Source: Clostridia bacterium (lineage in GTDB: Bacteria > Bacillota > Clostridia > Acetivibrionales > DSM-2933). Taken from it: a DNA stretch of 64,000 bases. The notes under the pieces were generated by a model. The model saw only the letters and a list, made by a program, of their open reading frames with translations. It was not told the DNA's origin and searched no databases. This document shows, piece after piece, positions 20,747 through 30,000 of the stretch. The stretch's first letter is position 1. Each line of letters begins with the position of its first letter. A program made the translations under genes and the position numbers. The stretch spans positions 1 to 64,000 of the forward strand of contig JAOABQ010000048.1 in NCBI GenBank assembly GCA_026418275.1, given 5' to 3'.

Positions 20747-21325
20747 TTATTTGAATTTTTCTATGCCTACAAATATGGGCGGACAATTAATTTGGTTTAT
20801 AAAATCTGTTTTCATGACCGTATACTTTCTACAATCAATTCCTTTTAAAAACTCCATTACATGTTCCTTCTCCTCAAACCCGCTGTCCCCTCCATAGTAT
20901 ATCACGATGGAAACAATTCCGTTCACCATAATAAGATCCATGGCTTTTTTGACGGCTTCTAGGGTAGTTTCCCAACGGGTACCGATGGTATGGTCCCCTC
21001 CCGGCAAGTAACCCAAATTAAACATGACAGCCCGAATATTTCCCGCTGCATAACGGTCCATATTTTGGTGTCCGTCACGAATCAATACCACACGTTTTTC
21101 AAGCTGATGTTCTTCAAGCTTTTTTTTAGTATTTTGAATAGCTCTTTCCTGAATATCGAAGGAATACACCTTTCCGCCTTCTCCTACCAATCTTGCCAGA
21201 AATACCGTGTCATGACCGTTTCCTGCAGTAGCATCAATGACCGTATCTCCTTCTTTTACAATGCTTTTCACCATTTCCTGGGACTGCCCCAGAGAATTTT
21301 TTATTACACACATTCCTATCACCAT
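20747..21325 (-). CDS. mnmM: tRNA 5-aminomethyl-2-thiouridine methyltransferase, MnmM/YtqB family
   Basis: 192 residues. Motif I VIDATAGNGHDTVFLARLVG (about 31-50), then FNLGYLPGGDHTIGTR and SIVIYYGGDSGFEE, are the marks of the YtqB family formerly called putative rRNA methylase; a member was identified as MnmM, which makes the final methyl transfer to nm5(s2)U34 in tRNA of Gram-positive bacteria. SAM-binding Rossmann fold, cytoplasmic. The start is 8 bases after the speB stop, so the two genes are co-transcribed. A start at the inner ATG 21313 is also possible. Confidence 0.8.
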   Translation of the reverse strand: MVIGMCVIKNSLGQSQEMVKSIVKEGDTVIDATAGNGHDTVFLARLVGEGGKVYSFDIQERAIQNTKKKLEEHQLEKRVVLIRDGHQNMDRYAAGNIRAVMFNLGYLPGGDHTIGTRWETTLEAVKKAMDLIMVNGIVSIVIYYGGDSGFEEKEHVMEFLKGIDCRKYTVMKTDFINQINCPPIFVGIEKFK

Positions 21326-21332
21326 AATTTTT

Positions 21333-22208
21333 TTATTTTTTCCCTACCATCAAAATAATGTCCCTTATGACCTTTGCAGCTAAAAGTGCAGTCCGATCCG
21401 ATGCATCATAAGGAGGCGAAACCTCAACAAGATCAAACCCTACGATATTTAAAGAACGCATGAGCCTTAGACACTCCAGTAATTCCCTGGAGTTGATGCC
21501 TCCGGGCTCTGGCGTACCGGTACCGTTTGCATACGCAGGATCTACTACATCGATATCTAATGTAAAGTATACCGGCTTCCCTCCGATTTTTTTCACGACA
21601 TCCTTTAATGGCTCTATTACTTCAAAAGGATACATATTTGTATTGGCTTTTGCAAATTCAAACTCATCTTTGGTTCCCGATCGTATTCCAAACTGGTAGA
21701 TATTTCTCCCCGGCATAAAATCCGTAAGCCTTCTTACCGCAGATGCATGGGAATTTTCACATCCGATATACCCTTCTCTAAGGTCTGCATGTGCATCAAA
21801 ATGGATCACTACAAGTTCATCCCCATACTTTTTATAAACTTCCCGGATTACAGGAACACTAATTAAATGCTCCCCTCCGACAAATAAAGGAAATTTTCCA
21901 TCTGCGATAATTTCTGCCGCCGAATTGCCAATGATTTCCATACTCTTTTCTACATTTCCAAAAGGCATGTCCAAATCGCCACAGTCATAAAAATGGTAAT
22001 CCAACAGGTCTTTATCCATATAAATGCTGTATTCCTCTATTCCAATTGAAACTTCTCTTATTTTTTGGGGACCGAATCTGGTTCCCGGTCGAAAGCTGCA
22101 GGTAAAATCCATGGGTACTCCAACCATAACTACCTGCGCTTCCTCATAGTTTTGACAACTTGCCATAAATTTAGTAATGAGTGTCGATGATCCATCCTTT
22201 AAACCCAT
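21333..22208 (-). CDS. speB: Agmatinase
   Basis: 291 residues. The ureohydrolase manganese motifs are all present: GGEH at 111-114, FDAHADLR at 137-144, SHAS at 153-156, and TLDIDVVDPAYANGTGTPEP. It hydrolyses agmatine to putrescine and urea. In related bacteria speB follows speE; here a broken speE remnant lies 7 kb upstream on the same strand with a foreign block between. GAGGTAATT precedes the start. Confidence 0.9.
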   Translation of the reverse strand: MGLKDGSSTLITKFMASCQNYEEAQVVMVGVPMDFTCSFRPGTRFGPQKIREVSIGIEEYSIYMDKDLLDYHFYDCGDLDMPFGNVEKSMEIIGNSAAEIIADGKFPLFVGGEHLISVPVIREVYKKYGDELVVIHFDAHADLREGYIGCENSHASAVRRLTDFMPGRNIYQFGIRSGTKDEFEFAKANTNMYPFEVIEPLKDVVKKIGGKPVYFTLDIDVVDPAYANGTGTPEPGGINSRELLECLRLMRSLNIVGFDLVEVSPPYDASDRTALLAAKVIRDIILMVGKK

Positions 22209-22267
22209 AATTACCTCCTGATTTTAAATCCTTTTATGCACAAATCATTTTAACATATAATGAAAGA

Positions 22268-22288
22268 GAGGGCTATCATAAAGCCCTC
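22268..22288 (-). terminator. Hairpin upstream of speB
   Basis: GAGGGCT pairs with AGCCCTC. It separates the truncated solute-binding gene from speB; on the minus strand T-rich DNA follows. Confidence 0.5.
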
Positions 22289-22320
22289 CCTTAGGTTAAA
22301 TATTTTTTTTAAATCCCAGA

Positions 22321-22745
22321 TTATCGAACATTTTTGTTAAGCTGTTTTGTTTTTTCAATAATTTCAGTGGCTGTTTTTTTGCCAGTCACAATATAGGGTA
22401 GGTTTTTCCATATTTGAACGAAAGATTCATGAGATATTAAATTATCTGCCGGTACACTGATATGCTTTGCATTCTTCCCGTTTGGAAGCATTGGCACAGG
22501 AGCTGCAGCTACTTTGGATGATACATCCACAAATGTACTTCCGTAGCCATTAAAATGACCTAATAACCAAGAACCGCCGATATGCATTGCTGCCTTCCCA
22601 TCCACAAAAAGCTGGGTTGCGGCTGCACTTCGAATCATTAGTGCGTCTTTGGTAAATGCCCTCTTTTCATAAAGATCCTTAATATAAATTAAGTGCAGTT
22701 GTCCAGGATGGATCAAAGGGCTTTTCATGGCCTGCTTAATGTGCC
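22321..22745 (-). pseudogene. Truncated solute-binding protein remnant
   Basis: The frame resembles the C-terminal third of the three solute-binding genes at 24760-29047. GHEKPFDPSW (read near 22745-22715) continues into a different frame at DLYEKRAFTKDALMIRSAAA, a frameshift. After PMLPNGK about 75 residues are missing before ISVPADNLISHESF; the end PYIVTGKKTATEII is intact. The 5' two thirds are absent. It is a decayed fourth copy, oriented like the others. Confidence 0.75.
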
Positions 22746-22923
22746 ATTATTTACAATTTTTAACACAATATTTACATATTTTTTATAAATTATATAGGAC
22801 TTGCCTTTTTATATATGGTAATGTAAAATTATGTATATTACTGTTCATAATTATCATTAAAGTAATGAATGAACAGTTATGAAAAAGTGATCAAAACAAA
22901 TACTACTATTGGGAGGGATGGTT

Positions 22924-24687
22924 TTGAAAAAAATCAAAAGGTTATCGAGTTTTATTGTATTACTATTGGTTTTGTTGATTCCCTTAAATTCCACAGTTTT
23001 TGGACTCACATTAAATGACAGTGAATTTTATGCTGAAGGAAAAATTGCTTTACTTCATTTCAATCCTACACTTGGCGATGTAAATGGAAATTTGACTGCA
23101 CTTGAAAAGTTAATACATGAGGCATTTGACAACGGAGCCAACATTGTAGTGACGCCGGAGCTGTCAACCACCGGCTATTGTGTCACAAGACAGCAAGTCT
23201 TTGATGGAATGGGCTTTACAAAGCCTTTTAATGAGCTCAATGCGATAAGGGATCTTGCCATAGAGCATAATGGATATGTTGTAGTAGCCTTCGCTGAAAC
23301 GACTTCGGATAACAAGGCATATAACTCTGCGGCCATATTTGGACCGGATGGATTTATTAAAACACAGGACAAGCGTACACTACCCCTCTGGCACGACAGC
23401 GGTAATCTGCCATATGATGTTGTAGAAACCCCTTATGGTGATTTAGGTGTATTGATTTGTGCCGATTCCTACCTTCCGGACATATCACGTATGCTTACTT
23501 TAAAGGGAGCCGACATCATTTTGACACCGGCAAACTGGTGGGGACGCTATGATCAGGAACAAACTTGGCAAATGCGGGCGAAGGAAAACGGAGTTTGGTT
23601 TTTGGTAGCCAACCGTTGGGGGTATGAGGTACATCCTACCTACGGATTTATCTGTGATATGAATGATGCACCTTCGGTAGCTGCTGATCCGGATGGGAAA
23701 ATTCTTCAAATTTACAGGGCGGTAGACAGTTCCGAACCAAAGGATAAAATACTGTATCAGACAACCAAGGTACCTAAATACAGGATCGGTTCAACTGTAA
23801 ATCTTAACTATTCCGTAATGGAACGTTCACCGGGTTCTTACGGAGCACTTGCCAATGAATATTACCGCAGGGACCATGGTTATCAACCTGTACCCGGACT
23901 TCCAACCCCTGGTGATATTAAAGTGGCGAGTTTAGCATATAAACCTTCCTTATATTCCAAAAAAAATATTGAAACCATAAAAAATCTGTGGGCAAGTCAA
24001 AATGCAGCTGCCGATGTTGTTGTGGCTCCAGGCTTGGGTATCACTCAAGAGCCTGTTATATCCAAAAATCCAAATTGGAGTAATGCTTCTCACTTGGCTG
24101 ACTTGCAGCATTTTGTCGATACAAATGAAATTTCGCTTTTTGTTACAACCGTCAATGAGCTTTCGGATAAGGGCTTCCATCAGTCTTTGCTTTTAATAAA
24201 ACCCGGGAAGCAGCCTGAGTTAGTACAGCAATTACATGACGGATTATGTACCAAAGGCAGCGGTAGGTCTCCTTTGATCCTGGATTTACTTGGATCAAGG
24301 ATTGGAATACTAACAGGACATGATGCACTGTTTCCAGAGGCAGTAACCAGCCTCGCTAAAGCAGGTACAGACCTAGTGTTGGTATCCTCTACTGCAGGAA
24401 TGGAAATGGAAACAAACAATATGTTGGGTCTCAATTATTTCTGGAATATTGACTACTTAAAAATCCTGTGGAAAGTCAGAACAAATGAAGGTCTGCATCT
24501 TGCAGCATCTGACTGGACCGGAAATGGAATGATTATAAAAAACAGTGGATTCTCTATTGAAGAGATAAAGGAAGTAAACAACTCTCAGCAGATTGGGGTC
24601 CTCACACTAAATTCCGGCAATGTAAGGGGCAAGTATTTGTTTGATTATTTTCCCTATGACCTAAACACCTTACTTTCAGTCAATTAG
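22924..24687 (+). CDS. Secreted two-domain carbon-nitrogen hydrolase (nitrilase family)
   Basis: 587 residues from the TTG at 22924; GGGAGG is 6-7 bases upstream, while the ATG at 22918 is too close. Signal peptide 1-27. The first nitrilase domain (about 38-320) has the catalytic set: Glu79 in TPELSTTGY, Lys150 in TQDKRTLPL, Cys179 in VLICADSY. The second domain (about 335-587) has the same fold pattern but lacks the triad: VVAPGLGIT in place of the Glu site and GILTGHDALF in place of the Cys site. It hydrolyses a C-N bond outside the cytoplasm, substrate unknown. Transcribed opposite to the neighbouring binding-protein genes. Confidence 0.8.
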   Translation: MKKIKRLSSFIVLLLVLLIPLNSTVFGLTLNDSEFYAEGKIALLHFNPTLGDVNGNLTALEKLIHEAFDNGANIVVTPELSTTGYCVTRQQVFDGMGFTKPFNELNAIRDLAIEHNGYVVVAFAETTSDNKAYNSAAIFGPDGFIKTQDKRTLPLWHDSGNLPYDVVETPYGDLGVLICADSYLPDISRMLTLKGADIILTPANWWGRYDQEQTWQMRAKENGVWFLVANRWGYEVHPTYGFICDMNDAPSVAADPDGKILQIYRAVDSSEPKDKILYQTTKVPKYRIGSTVNLNYSVMERSPGSYGALANEYYRRDHGYQPVPGLPTPGDIKVASLAYKPSLYSKKNIETIKNLWASQNAAADVVVAPGLGITQEPVISKNPNWSNASHLADLQHFVDTNEISLFVTTVNELSDKGFHQSLLLIKPGKQPELVQQLHDGLCTKGSGRSPLILDLLGSRIGILTGHDALFPEAVTSLAKAGTDLVLVSSTAGMEMETNNMLGLNYFWNIDYLKILWKVRTNEGLHLAASDWTGNGMIIKNSGFSIEEIKEVNNSQQIGVLTLNSGNVRGKYLFDYFPYDLNTLLSVN

Positions 24688-24696
24688 TAAACTGGT

Positions 24697-24749
24697 AAAA
24701 AGAGAACCCTCTGCTCTGTTCATTCAGGCTGCAAAGGGTTCTCTTTTTG
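24697..24749. terminator. Bidirectional terminator
   Basis: AAAAAGAGAACCCT pairs with AGGGTTCTCTTTTT across a 22-base loop. It serves the convergent nitrilase and solute-binding genes. Confidence 0.75.
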
Positions 24750-24759
24750 CTATTAATAA

Positions 24760-26232
24760 TTAATCCTCATTTAAAGCCTTTGCTTCTTTAAGTATCTGTT
24801 CTGCTGTTGTTTTACCTGTGACGATATAGGATAAGCCTTTCCATATCTTTTTAAATGCCTGGGGTTTTATATAAGTATCTACAGGTACACATGCATTTTT
24901 CGCTTTTTCATGCATAGCTATCCCCTCTTTTCTGGTAGATAAATATTGTGATGTCTCGCACTTGATTGCCGGCACCCCACCAACATCAATAAATAGCTGC
25001 ATCATATCCGGCGTTGTCATATGTTTTACAAATTTCACCGGGATCCCGTCTTTCTTTGTGTTTTTAGGCTCGCTTACGTACCAGCCGCTTCCAAAGCCCG
25101 CAATAATATCGGTGGGGTCTGCTTTTCCGTTGGGCAGCATAGGAAGTGGCATAATCCCTACTTTATTCTGCATAGACTCCCTAAGACCACCTTGAAACCA
25201 GGATCCATTAATCATCATCGCTGCTTTTTCATCAAAAAACAATTGGTTTGCCGCTGCAGCTTTTATTGTAAGCGCGTCCTTTGAAAATGCGCCCTTTTCA
25301 TAAAGCAGTTTTATGTAATTTAACGCAGGTGCCCATGAAGCATCAAAGGGTTTCTCATGACCTTCCTTTCCACCTAATGAAAGAATGAAGGTTTCTATTA
25401 AGTAATGAGGCTCTTCTGCAAATGACACTGAAATGGGTACAATTCCTTTGGATTTAAAGGTATTTACCGCAGTATGGAGTTCGTTCCAATTGGTTGGAAC
25501 CTTCACATTGTGTTTTTTAAATAAATCTTTGTTATAATACACTCCTTCAAAATAACCAATATAGGGCAGTGCATAAATCTTACCATCCCACCATCTAGTA
25601 GTTTCAAAGGAAGGCTTGTAAAAATTGTTTGACCAGTCAGGGTCTTTTTTTATTTCCTCGTCCCAGGAAAGAAGCTTTCCGGATTCAAAAAGCGGATTTG
25701 CATCCACCCCTGTAAAGGCAAAGCATACATCCGGCTCATTCCCTGCTGCAAAATCCGTATTGATTTTTGTTTTAAACATATCATTGGGTGCAGGAACCGA
25801 ATCATCAATCACATTCACACCGGGATTTTTTTGTTCAAAACCTTCAATACCTGTTTTATAAGCTCCTGTAAAGGCATCGGCTCCAGTCATGTAAGTTACA
25901 ACTCTTATAGCATCCTTTTTGTTTTCGTCTTCTTTCTTCTTGCCGATTTCGATTGTATTGGTAGATGAATCCCAATTTACATCCAGCCCTGTTTTTTCGG
26001 CAATATTCCGAAGGGGTAAATAGGTACGGCCGTTATAAACAATGGGATAAACCGGGCTCCCATCCGGGTTCTCCGGAATATATTCCTCTCCATCCCAAAG
26101 GATTGTGTAGTCTTTTGCGACCAATGCCTTGACCCATTCCCCGATCACTGCCGCCCCCACTGAATGAGGAACGACGAAGAGGATGATAAGACTTCCTAAA
26201 AGAATTTTAAATAATAACGATTTCTTTTTCAT
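24760..26232 (-). CDS. CuAO-stalk plus family 1 extracellular solute-binding protein, copy 1
   Basis: 490 residues. The ATG at 26232 is preferred to a TTG at 26250. Signal peptide 1-27 without a lipobox Cys, then a CuAO-N1-like stalk domain (about 28-95, YNGRTYLPLRNIAEKTGL, VNWDSSTNTIEIG), then a family 1 solute-binding domain (about 110-490, VVTYMTGADAFTGAYKTG, FAAGNEPDVCFAFTG, GFGSGWYVSEPKN). It should bind an oligosaccharide or similar solute outside the cell. No permease or ATPase gene is near. The first of three tandem paralogues, spaced about 30 bases apart, likely co-transcribed. Confidence 0.82.
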   Translation of the reverse strand: MKKKSLLFKILLGSLIILFVVPHSVGAAVIGEWVKALVAKDYTILWDGEEYIPENPDGSPVYPIVYNGRTYLPLRNIAEKTGLDVNWDSSTNTIEIGKKKEDENKKDAIRVVTYMTGADAFTGAYKTGIEGFEQKNPGVNVIDDSVPAPNDMFKTKINTDFAAGNEPDVCFAFTGVDANPLFESGKLLSWDEEIKKDPDWSNNFYKPSFETTRWWDGKIYALPYIGYFEGVYYNKDLFKKHNVKVPTNWNELHTAVNTFKSKGIVPISVSFAEEPHYLIETFILSLGGKEGHEKPFDASWAPALNYIKLLYEKGAFSKDALTIKAAAANQLFFDEKAAMMINGSWFQGGLRESMQNKVGIMPLPMLPNGKADPTDIIAGFGSGWYVSEPKNTKKDGIPVKFVKHMTTPDMMQLFIDVGGVPAIKCETSQYLSTRKEGIAMHEKAKNACVPVDTYIKPQAFKKIWKGLSYIVTGKTTAEQILKEAKALNED

Positions 26233-26261
26233 TATCCTTTTCCCTTTCAATCTCTATTGTA

Positions 26262-27752
26262 CTAGTAGTTCAAAGCCTTTGCTTCCTTAATTACCTGTTC
26301 TGCTGTAGTTTTGCCTGTGACAATATAAGGTAGGCTCTTCCATATTTTTTTGAAAGCTTGAGACTCTATCATGTTATCACTAGGAATATTAATACTATTC
26401 GCATTCATTACCATTTCGATAATACTTTTTCTCGATGCTGAAACTTCCGGTATATCGCACTTAATTGCTGGGATACCTCCAATAGTAACAAATTTTTTCA
26501 TAATCTCCGGTGTTGTAAGATACTTTACAAACCTAACCGGCAGACCATCCTTAGCCTCATTCTTAGGCTTGCTGACAAACCATCCGCTCCCAAAACCTGC
26601 AATGATATCGGTAGGATCCGCTTTCCCGTTAGGAAGGAGCGGTGCAGGCATGATCCCTACCTTATCACTTATATTTACATCCTCATCATTATAACCTTCA
26701 AATGCGCCATTTTGCCAGGAGCCTTGAAAAAGCATCGCTGCTTTTTGATCGATGAAAAGCTGGTTTGCAGCAATTGATTTAATGGTAAGTGCATCCTTAG
26801 GGAATGCCCCTTTTTCATACAATTCCTTTATATAATTAAGCGCAGGTGCCCAGGATGAATCAAATGGATTTGCATGTCCTTCCCTTCCACCTAGGGATAA
26901 AATAAATGTTTCAATTAAATAATGGGGCTCTTCATAGAAAGAAACCGAAATAGGGGTGATTCCATTTTTTTTGAAGATTTCAACAGCTTGCAAGAGTTCA
27001 TTCCAATTCTTCGGTAATTTTACATTAAACTTTTGAAAGAGTTCCTTGTTATAATAAACACCCTCACAATAGCCTAAAAAAGGAAGCGTATATTGTTCAG
27101 CATATGGATATTTTACTGCCTCTAAAGCGGTTTTATAAAAGTGTTGAGACCATGCCGTATCCTTTTTAATTTCCTCATCCCAAGTAAATAGATTGCCTGA
27201 ATCCACCAAAGGCTTGGCTTCCCAGCCTGTAAAACCAAAAGCAACATCCGGCTCATTGCCGGCAGCAAAATCAGTTTCAATTTTTGTTCTAAATACATCA
27301 TTTGGCGCCGGTACTGATTCATCAATTACCTTCACACCGGGATTTTTCTTTTTAAAACCTTCGATGGCACTTCTCCATTCCTGTGTGAAAGAATCACTTC
27401 CGGTCATATAGGTTAATGCGGTTATTGTGTTTTTATCCATGGATTTGGGCTGAAGTTGGGCTCCACCTATTTCAATAGTCTTGGTGGATGAATCCCAATT
27501 CACATCCAGCCCTGTTTTTTCGGCAATATTTCGAAGGGGTAAATATGTACGGCCATTATAAACAATGGGATAAACCCTGCTTCCATCCGGGTTCTCGGGA
27601 ATATATTCCTCTCCATCCCAAAGGATTGTGTAGTCTTTTGCGACCAATGCCTTGACCCATTCCCCGATCACTGCCGCCCCCACTGAATGAGGAACGACGA
27701 AGAGGATGATAAGACTCCCTAAAAGAATTTTAAACAACAATGTTTTCTTCAT
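26262..27752 (-). CDS. CuAO-stalk plus family 1 extracellular solute-binding protein, copy 2
   Basis: 496 residues from the ATG at 27752 (GAAAGGA upstream). Same layout as copy 1: lipobox-free signal peptide, CuAO-like stalk, solute-binding domain (LTYMTGSDSFTQEWRSA, GFGSGWFVSKPKN, PYIVTGKTTAEQVIKEA). The stalk-coding DNA is almost identical to that of copy 1 over some 240 bases, while the binding domains have diverged. Differences around the ligand-facing segments suggest a changed ligand. No lipid anchor is visible. Confidence 0.82.
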   Translation of the reverse strand: MKKTLLFKILLGSLIILFVVPHSVGAAVIGEWVKALVAKDYTILWDGEEYIPENPDGSRVYPIVYNGRTYLPLRNIAEKTGLDVNWDSSTKTIEIGGAQLQPKSMDKNTITALTYMTGSDSFTQEWRSAIEGFKKKNPGVKVIDESVPAPNDVFRTKIETDFAAGNEPDVAFGFTGWEAKPLVDSGNLFTWDEEIKKDTAWSQHFYKTALEAVKYPYAEQYTLPFLGYCEGVYYNKELFQKFNVKLPKNWNELLQAVEIFKKNGITPISVSFYEEPHYLIETFILSLGGREGHANPFDSSWAPALNYIKELYEKGAFPKDALTIKSIAANQLFIDQKAAMLFQGSWQNGAFEGYNDEDVNISDKVGIMPAPLLPNGKADPTDIIAGFGSGWFVSKPKNEAKDGLPVRFVKYLTTPEIMKKFVTIGGIPAIKCDIPEVSASRKSIIEMVMNANSINIPSDNMIESQAFKKIWKSLPYIVTGKTTAEQVIKEAKALNY

Positions 27753-27781
27753 TTTTTCTATTCCTTTCAATCTCTATTTTA

Positions 27782-29047
27782 CTAGTAGTTCAAAGCCTTC
27801 GCTTCTTTAATTACCTGTTCTGCTGTCATTTTGCCTGTGACAATATAAGGTAGGCTCTTCCATATTTTTTTGAAGGCTACTGGTCTTATAAAGTTATCCG
27901 CAGGGTTGCATATATTTTTTGCTTTCACTTGCATGTCAATGCCTGCTTTTTTTAATGGCGGATAATAGGATGTGTTAACCTTAATCGCAGGCAAACCTCC
28001 GATATCAACAAATTGCTTCATCATATTCTGAGTTGTCATATACTTTACGAACTTGACAGGCAGTCCGTTTTTCTTTATATTTTTAGGTTTGCTCACATAC
28101 CATCCGCTTCCAAAGCCTCCAATAATATCGGTAGGATCCGCTTTTCCATTGGTGAGCATAGGTACAGGCATAACCCCTATTTTATATTCCATCCCGAATG
28201 AGGAAAATGCTCCTTGAAGCCATGATCCGTTTATCATCATAGCTGCTTTTTCATTGAAAAATAGATCGTTTGCGTCCGCACTTTTTATTGTAAGAACATT
28301 CTTTTGAAAGGCACCCTTTTCATAAAGTTGTTTGATATAGTTTAAAGCAGGCGCCCATGAAGGATCAAAGGGTTTCTCATGTCCTTTTTTTCCGCCTAAT
28401 GATAGAATAAAAGTTTCTATCAGGTAATGGGGCTCTTCTGAAAATGAAACGGAAATAGGCACAATTCCTTTTGATTTAAAGGTTTTTACCGCCAAAAGCA
28501 GTTCATTCCAGTTGGTTGGGACTTTTACCTTATGTTTTTTAAACAAGTCCTTATTAAAGTACATTCCCTCGGAATACCCTATATAGGGAAGTGCATATAG
28601 CTTGCCATCCTGGTAACGGTTATGTTCAAAGGCTGGTTTTATAAAATTACTTGCCCATTGAGGGTCTTTTTTTAACTCTTCTTCCCATGTAAGGAGCTTA
28701 CCTGACTTATAAAGCTGGTTTGCATCTGCTCCGGTAAAAGCATAACAAACATCCGGTTCGTTCCCCGCTGCAAAATCTGTGTTAATTTTTGTTCTGAAAG
28801 CATCATTGATTGCAGTAACTGAGTTATCAATAACCTGGACACCAGGATTTTTTTCCTTAAACCCTTTTATCCCTTTCTGAAAAACTCCTGTGAAGGGATC
28901 GGAGCCGTTCCAATAGGTTACGACCCTAATTACATCTTTTCTGTTCTCGTCTACTTTTTTACTGGCAGCAGCAATCGTTGTGCCGGGGATTGCTAAAAGT
29001 AGAATGAGACTCCCCAAAATAATTTTAAATAACAATGTTTTCTTCAT
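27782..29047 (-). CDS. Family 1 extracellular solute-binding protein, copy 3, without stalk
   Basis: 421 residues, GAAAGGA upstream. Signal peptide 1-27 (MKKTLLFKIILGSLILLLAI) is followed directly by the binding domain (RVVTYWNGSDPFTGVF, FAAGNEPDVCYAFTG, GFGSGWYVSKPKN). The stalk of copies 1 and 2 is absent. It is nearer to copy 1 than to copy 2 in the binding domain. Its start lies 23 bases from the end of the speE remnant. Confidence 0.82.
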   Translation of the reverse strand: MKKTLLFKIILGSLILLLAIPGTTIAAASKKVDENRKDVIRVVTYWNGSDPFTGVFQKGIKGFKEKNPGVQVIDNSVTAINDAFRTKINTDFAAGNEPDVCYAFTGADANQLYKSGKLLTWEEELKKDPQWASNFIKPAFEHNRYQDGKLYALPYIGYSEGMYFNKDLFKKHKVKVPTNWNELLLAVKTFKSKGIVPISVSFSEEPHYLIETFILSLGGKKGHEKPFDPSWAPALNYIKQLYEKGAFQKNVLTIKSADANDLFFNEKAAMMINGSWLQGAFSSFGMEYKIGVMPVPMLTNGKADPTDIIGGFGSGWYVSKPKNIKKNGLPVKFVKYMTTQNMMKQFVDIGGLPAIKVNTSYYPPLKKAGIDMQVKAKNICNPADNFIRPVAFKKIWKSLPYIVTGKMTAEQVIKEAKALNY

Positions 29048-29069
29048 CTTTTCTATTCCTTTCTCTTGT

Positions 29070-29326
29070 TTATTTTTCTAACTCAGCCACAAATTTAGGA
29101 AGTGCAAATACGGACTTATGGAGTTCCTGCAATAGTACTTTGTATCAAAATCCACCGGTATTTTGGAAATATCCGTTTCTATGGGATCATAAGCATTCTT
29201 CCGAACTGCTCCGTCTCAATGAGTGCCATTTCCTGAAATTCCGTTATTTCGGTATGATAAGTCTTTTTTTGCATATTGTTCCAATTCAGGTGTTTGAATT
29301 TCCGTATACCAAAGTTCCATTTTCAT
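29070..29326 (-). pseudogene. speE: Broken spermidine synthase gene remnant
   Basis: The ATG at 29326 with AAAGGAGTG upstream starts [19 protein letters not shown], the SpeE N-terminus. After one frameshift the next frame reads [20 protein letters not shown] then GRML, also SpeE, before a stop. The DNA then jumps to C-terminal SpeE-like sequence: IPVDFDTKYYC and, after a second shift, ELHKSVFALPKFVAELEK. About 190 middle codons, including the catalytic part, are missing. Ribosome binding site and both ends survive, so the loss is fairly recent. Confidence 0.7.
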
Positions 29327-29559
29327 TTGCACTCCTTTATGTATGATTCACTTTATGGAATCCATTTATAATGGCTTATTTCCGCACTTTGGCAGATTTT
29401 TTGATAAATTTAGCACAATAACTATTTTATCCAGGAAAACCCTGTTTGTCAAAGCAAATTTGTTGTGTCTATATACCTGCCATAAATCTCATTTATAATC
29501 CATTTCAAAAGTACATAAACTATATCCGTACAAAAAAATCGTTTTGAGGAGGTTTATCT

Positions 29560-29736
29560 ATGGCAGATTGTCAAAGAATTTTATGTTCGGTAGGCAGCTG
29601 TATATATAATGCAGGGGATGACAATTTATGCAAGCTTGATACTATACAGGTAAGTGCTGCAGCAAAGTCAGATAGTGGAGCTCCTTATGATGAAACACTT
29701 TGTGCAAGTTATAAAACCCATGCTAAGAAAAAATAG
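29560..29736 (+). CDS. DUF1540 Cys-rich protein
   Basis: 58 residues, GAGGAGG upstream. MADCQRILCSVGSCIYNAGD with C4, C9 and C14, then LCKLDTIQVSAAA and ETLCASY, matches the short DUF1540 family: four or five conserved Cys in a metal-binding pattern. These occur in Clostridia and are often linked with sporulation; the function is not known. Stand-alone gene with its own terminator at 29888. Confidence 0.75.
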   Translation: MADCQRILCSVGSCIYNAGDDNLCKLDTIQVSAAAKSDSGAPYDETLCASYKTHAKKK

Positions 29737-29887
29737 TCCCCTTCGAGTATATAACTCAATTCTTTTATAGAAATAGAAACAACTTGTATATCCTAAACCA
29801 TACAAGTGCATGAATGTAAACTATCACTTGCACTTGTAGTCAAACTTTATATTGTAAAACTCAATGAATGATCCGCTCTAAAATTTA

Positions 29888-29916
29888 ATGCAGCCTTTAC
29901 CGGCTGCATTTTTTTG
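29888..29916 (+). terminator. Terminator downstream of the DUF1540 gene
   Basis: ATGCAGCC pairs with GGCTGCAT, followed by seven T residues. It is 150 bases past the stop; the DNA in between shows no other gene. Confidence 0.65.
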
Positions 29917-30000
29917 TAGATAACCAACACTAAGATCAATCATCGTGTGGAAGAGATATTCAGTTTTAACACTGGTGCAAAAGGTAAATAAATTAGATTT

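Noticed and set aside
29035-29346. 103-codon + strand frame over the speE remnant
   Set aside because: It is the antisense of the remnant; the minus strand carries clear SpeE sequence.
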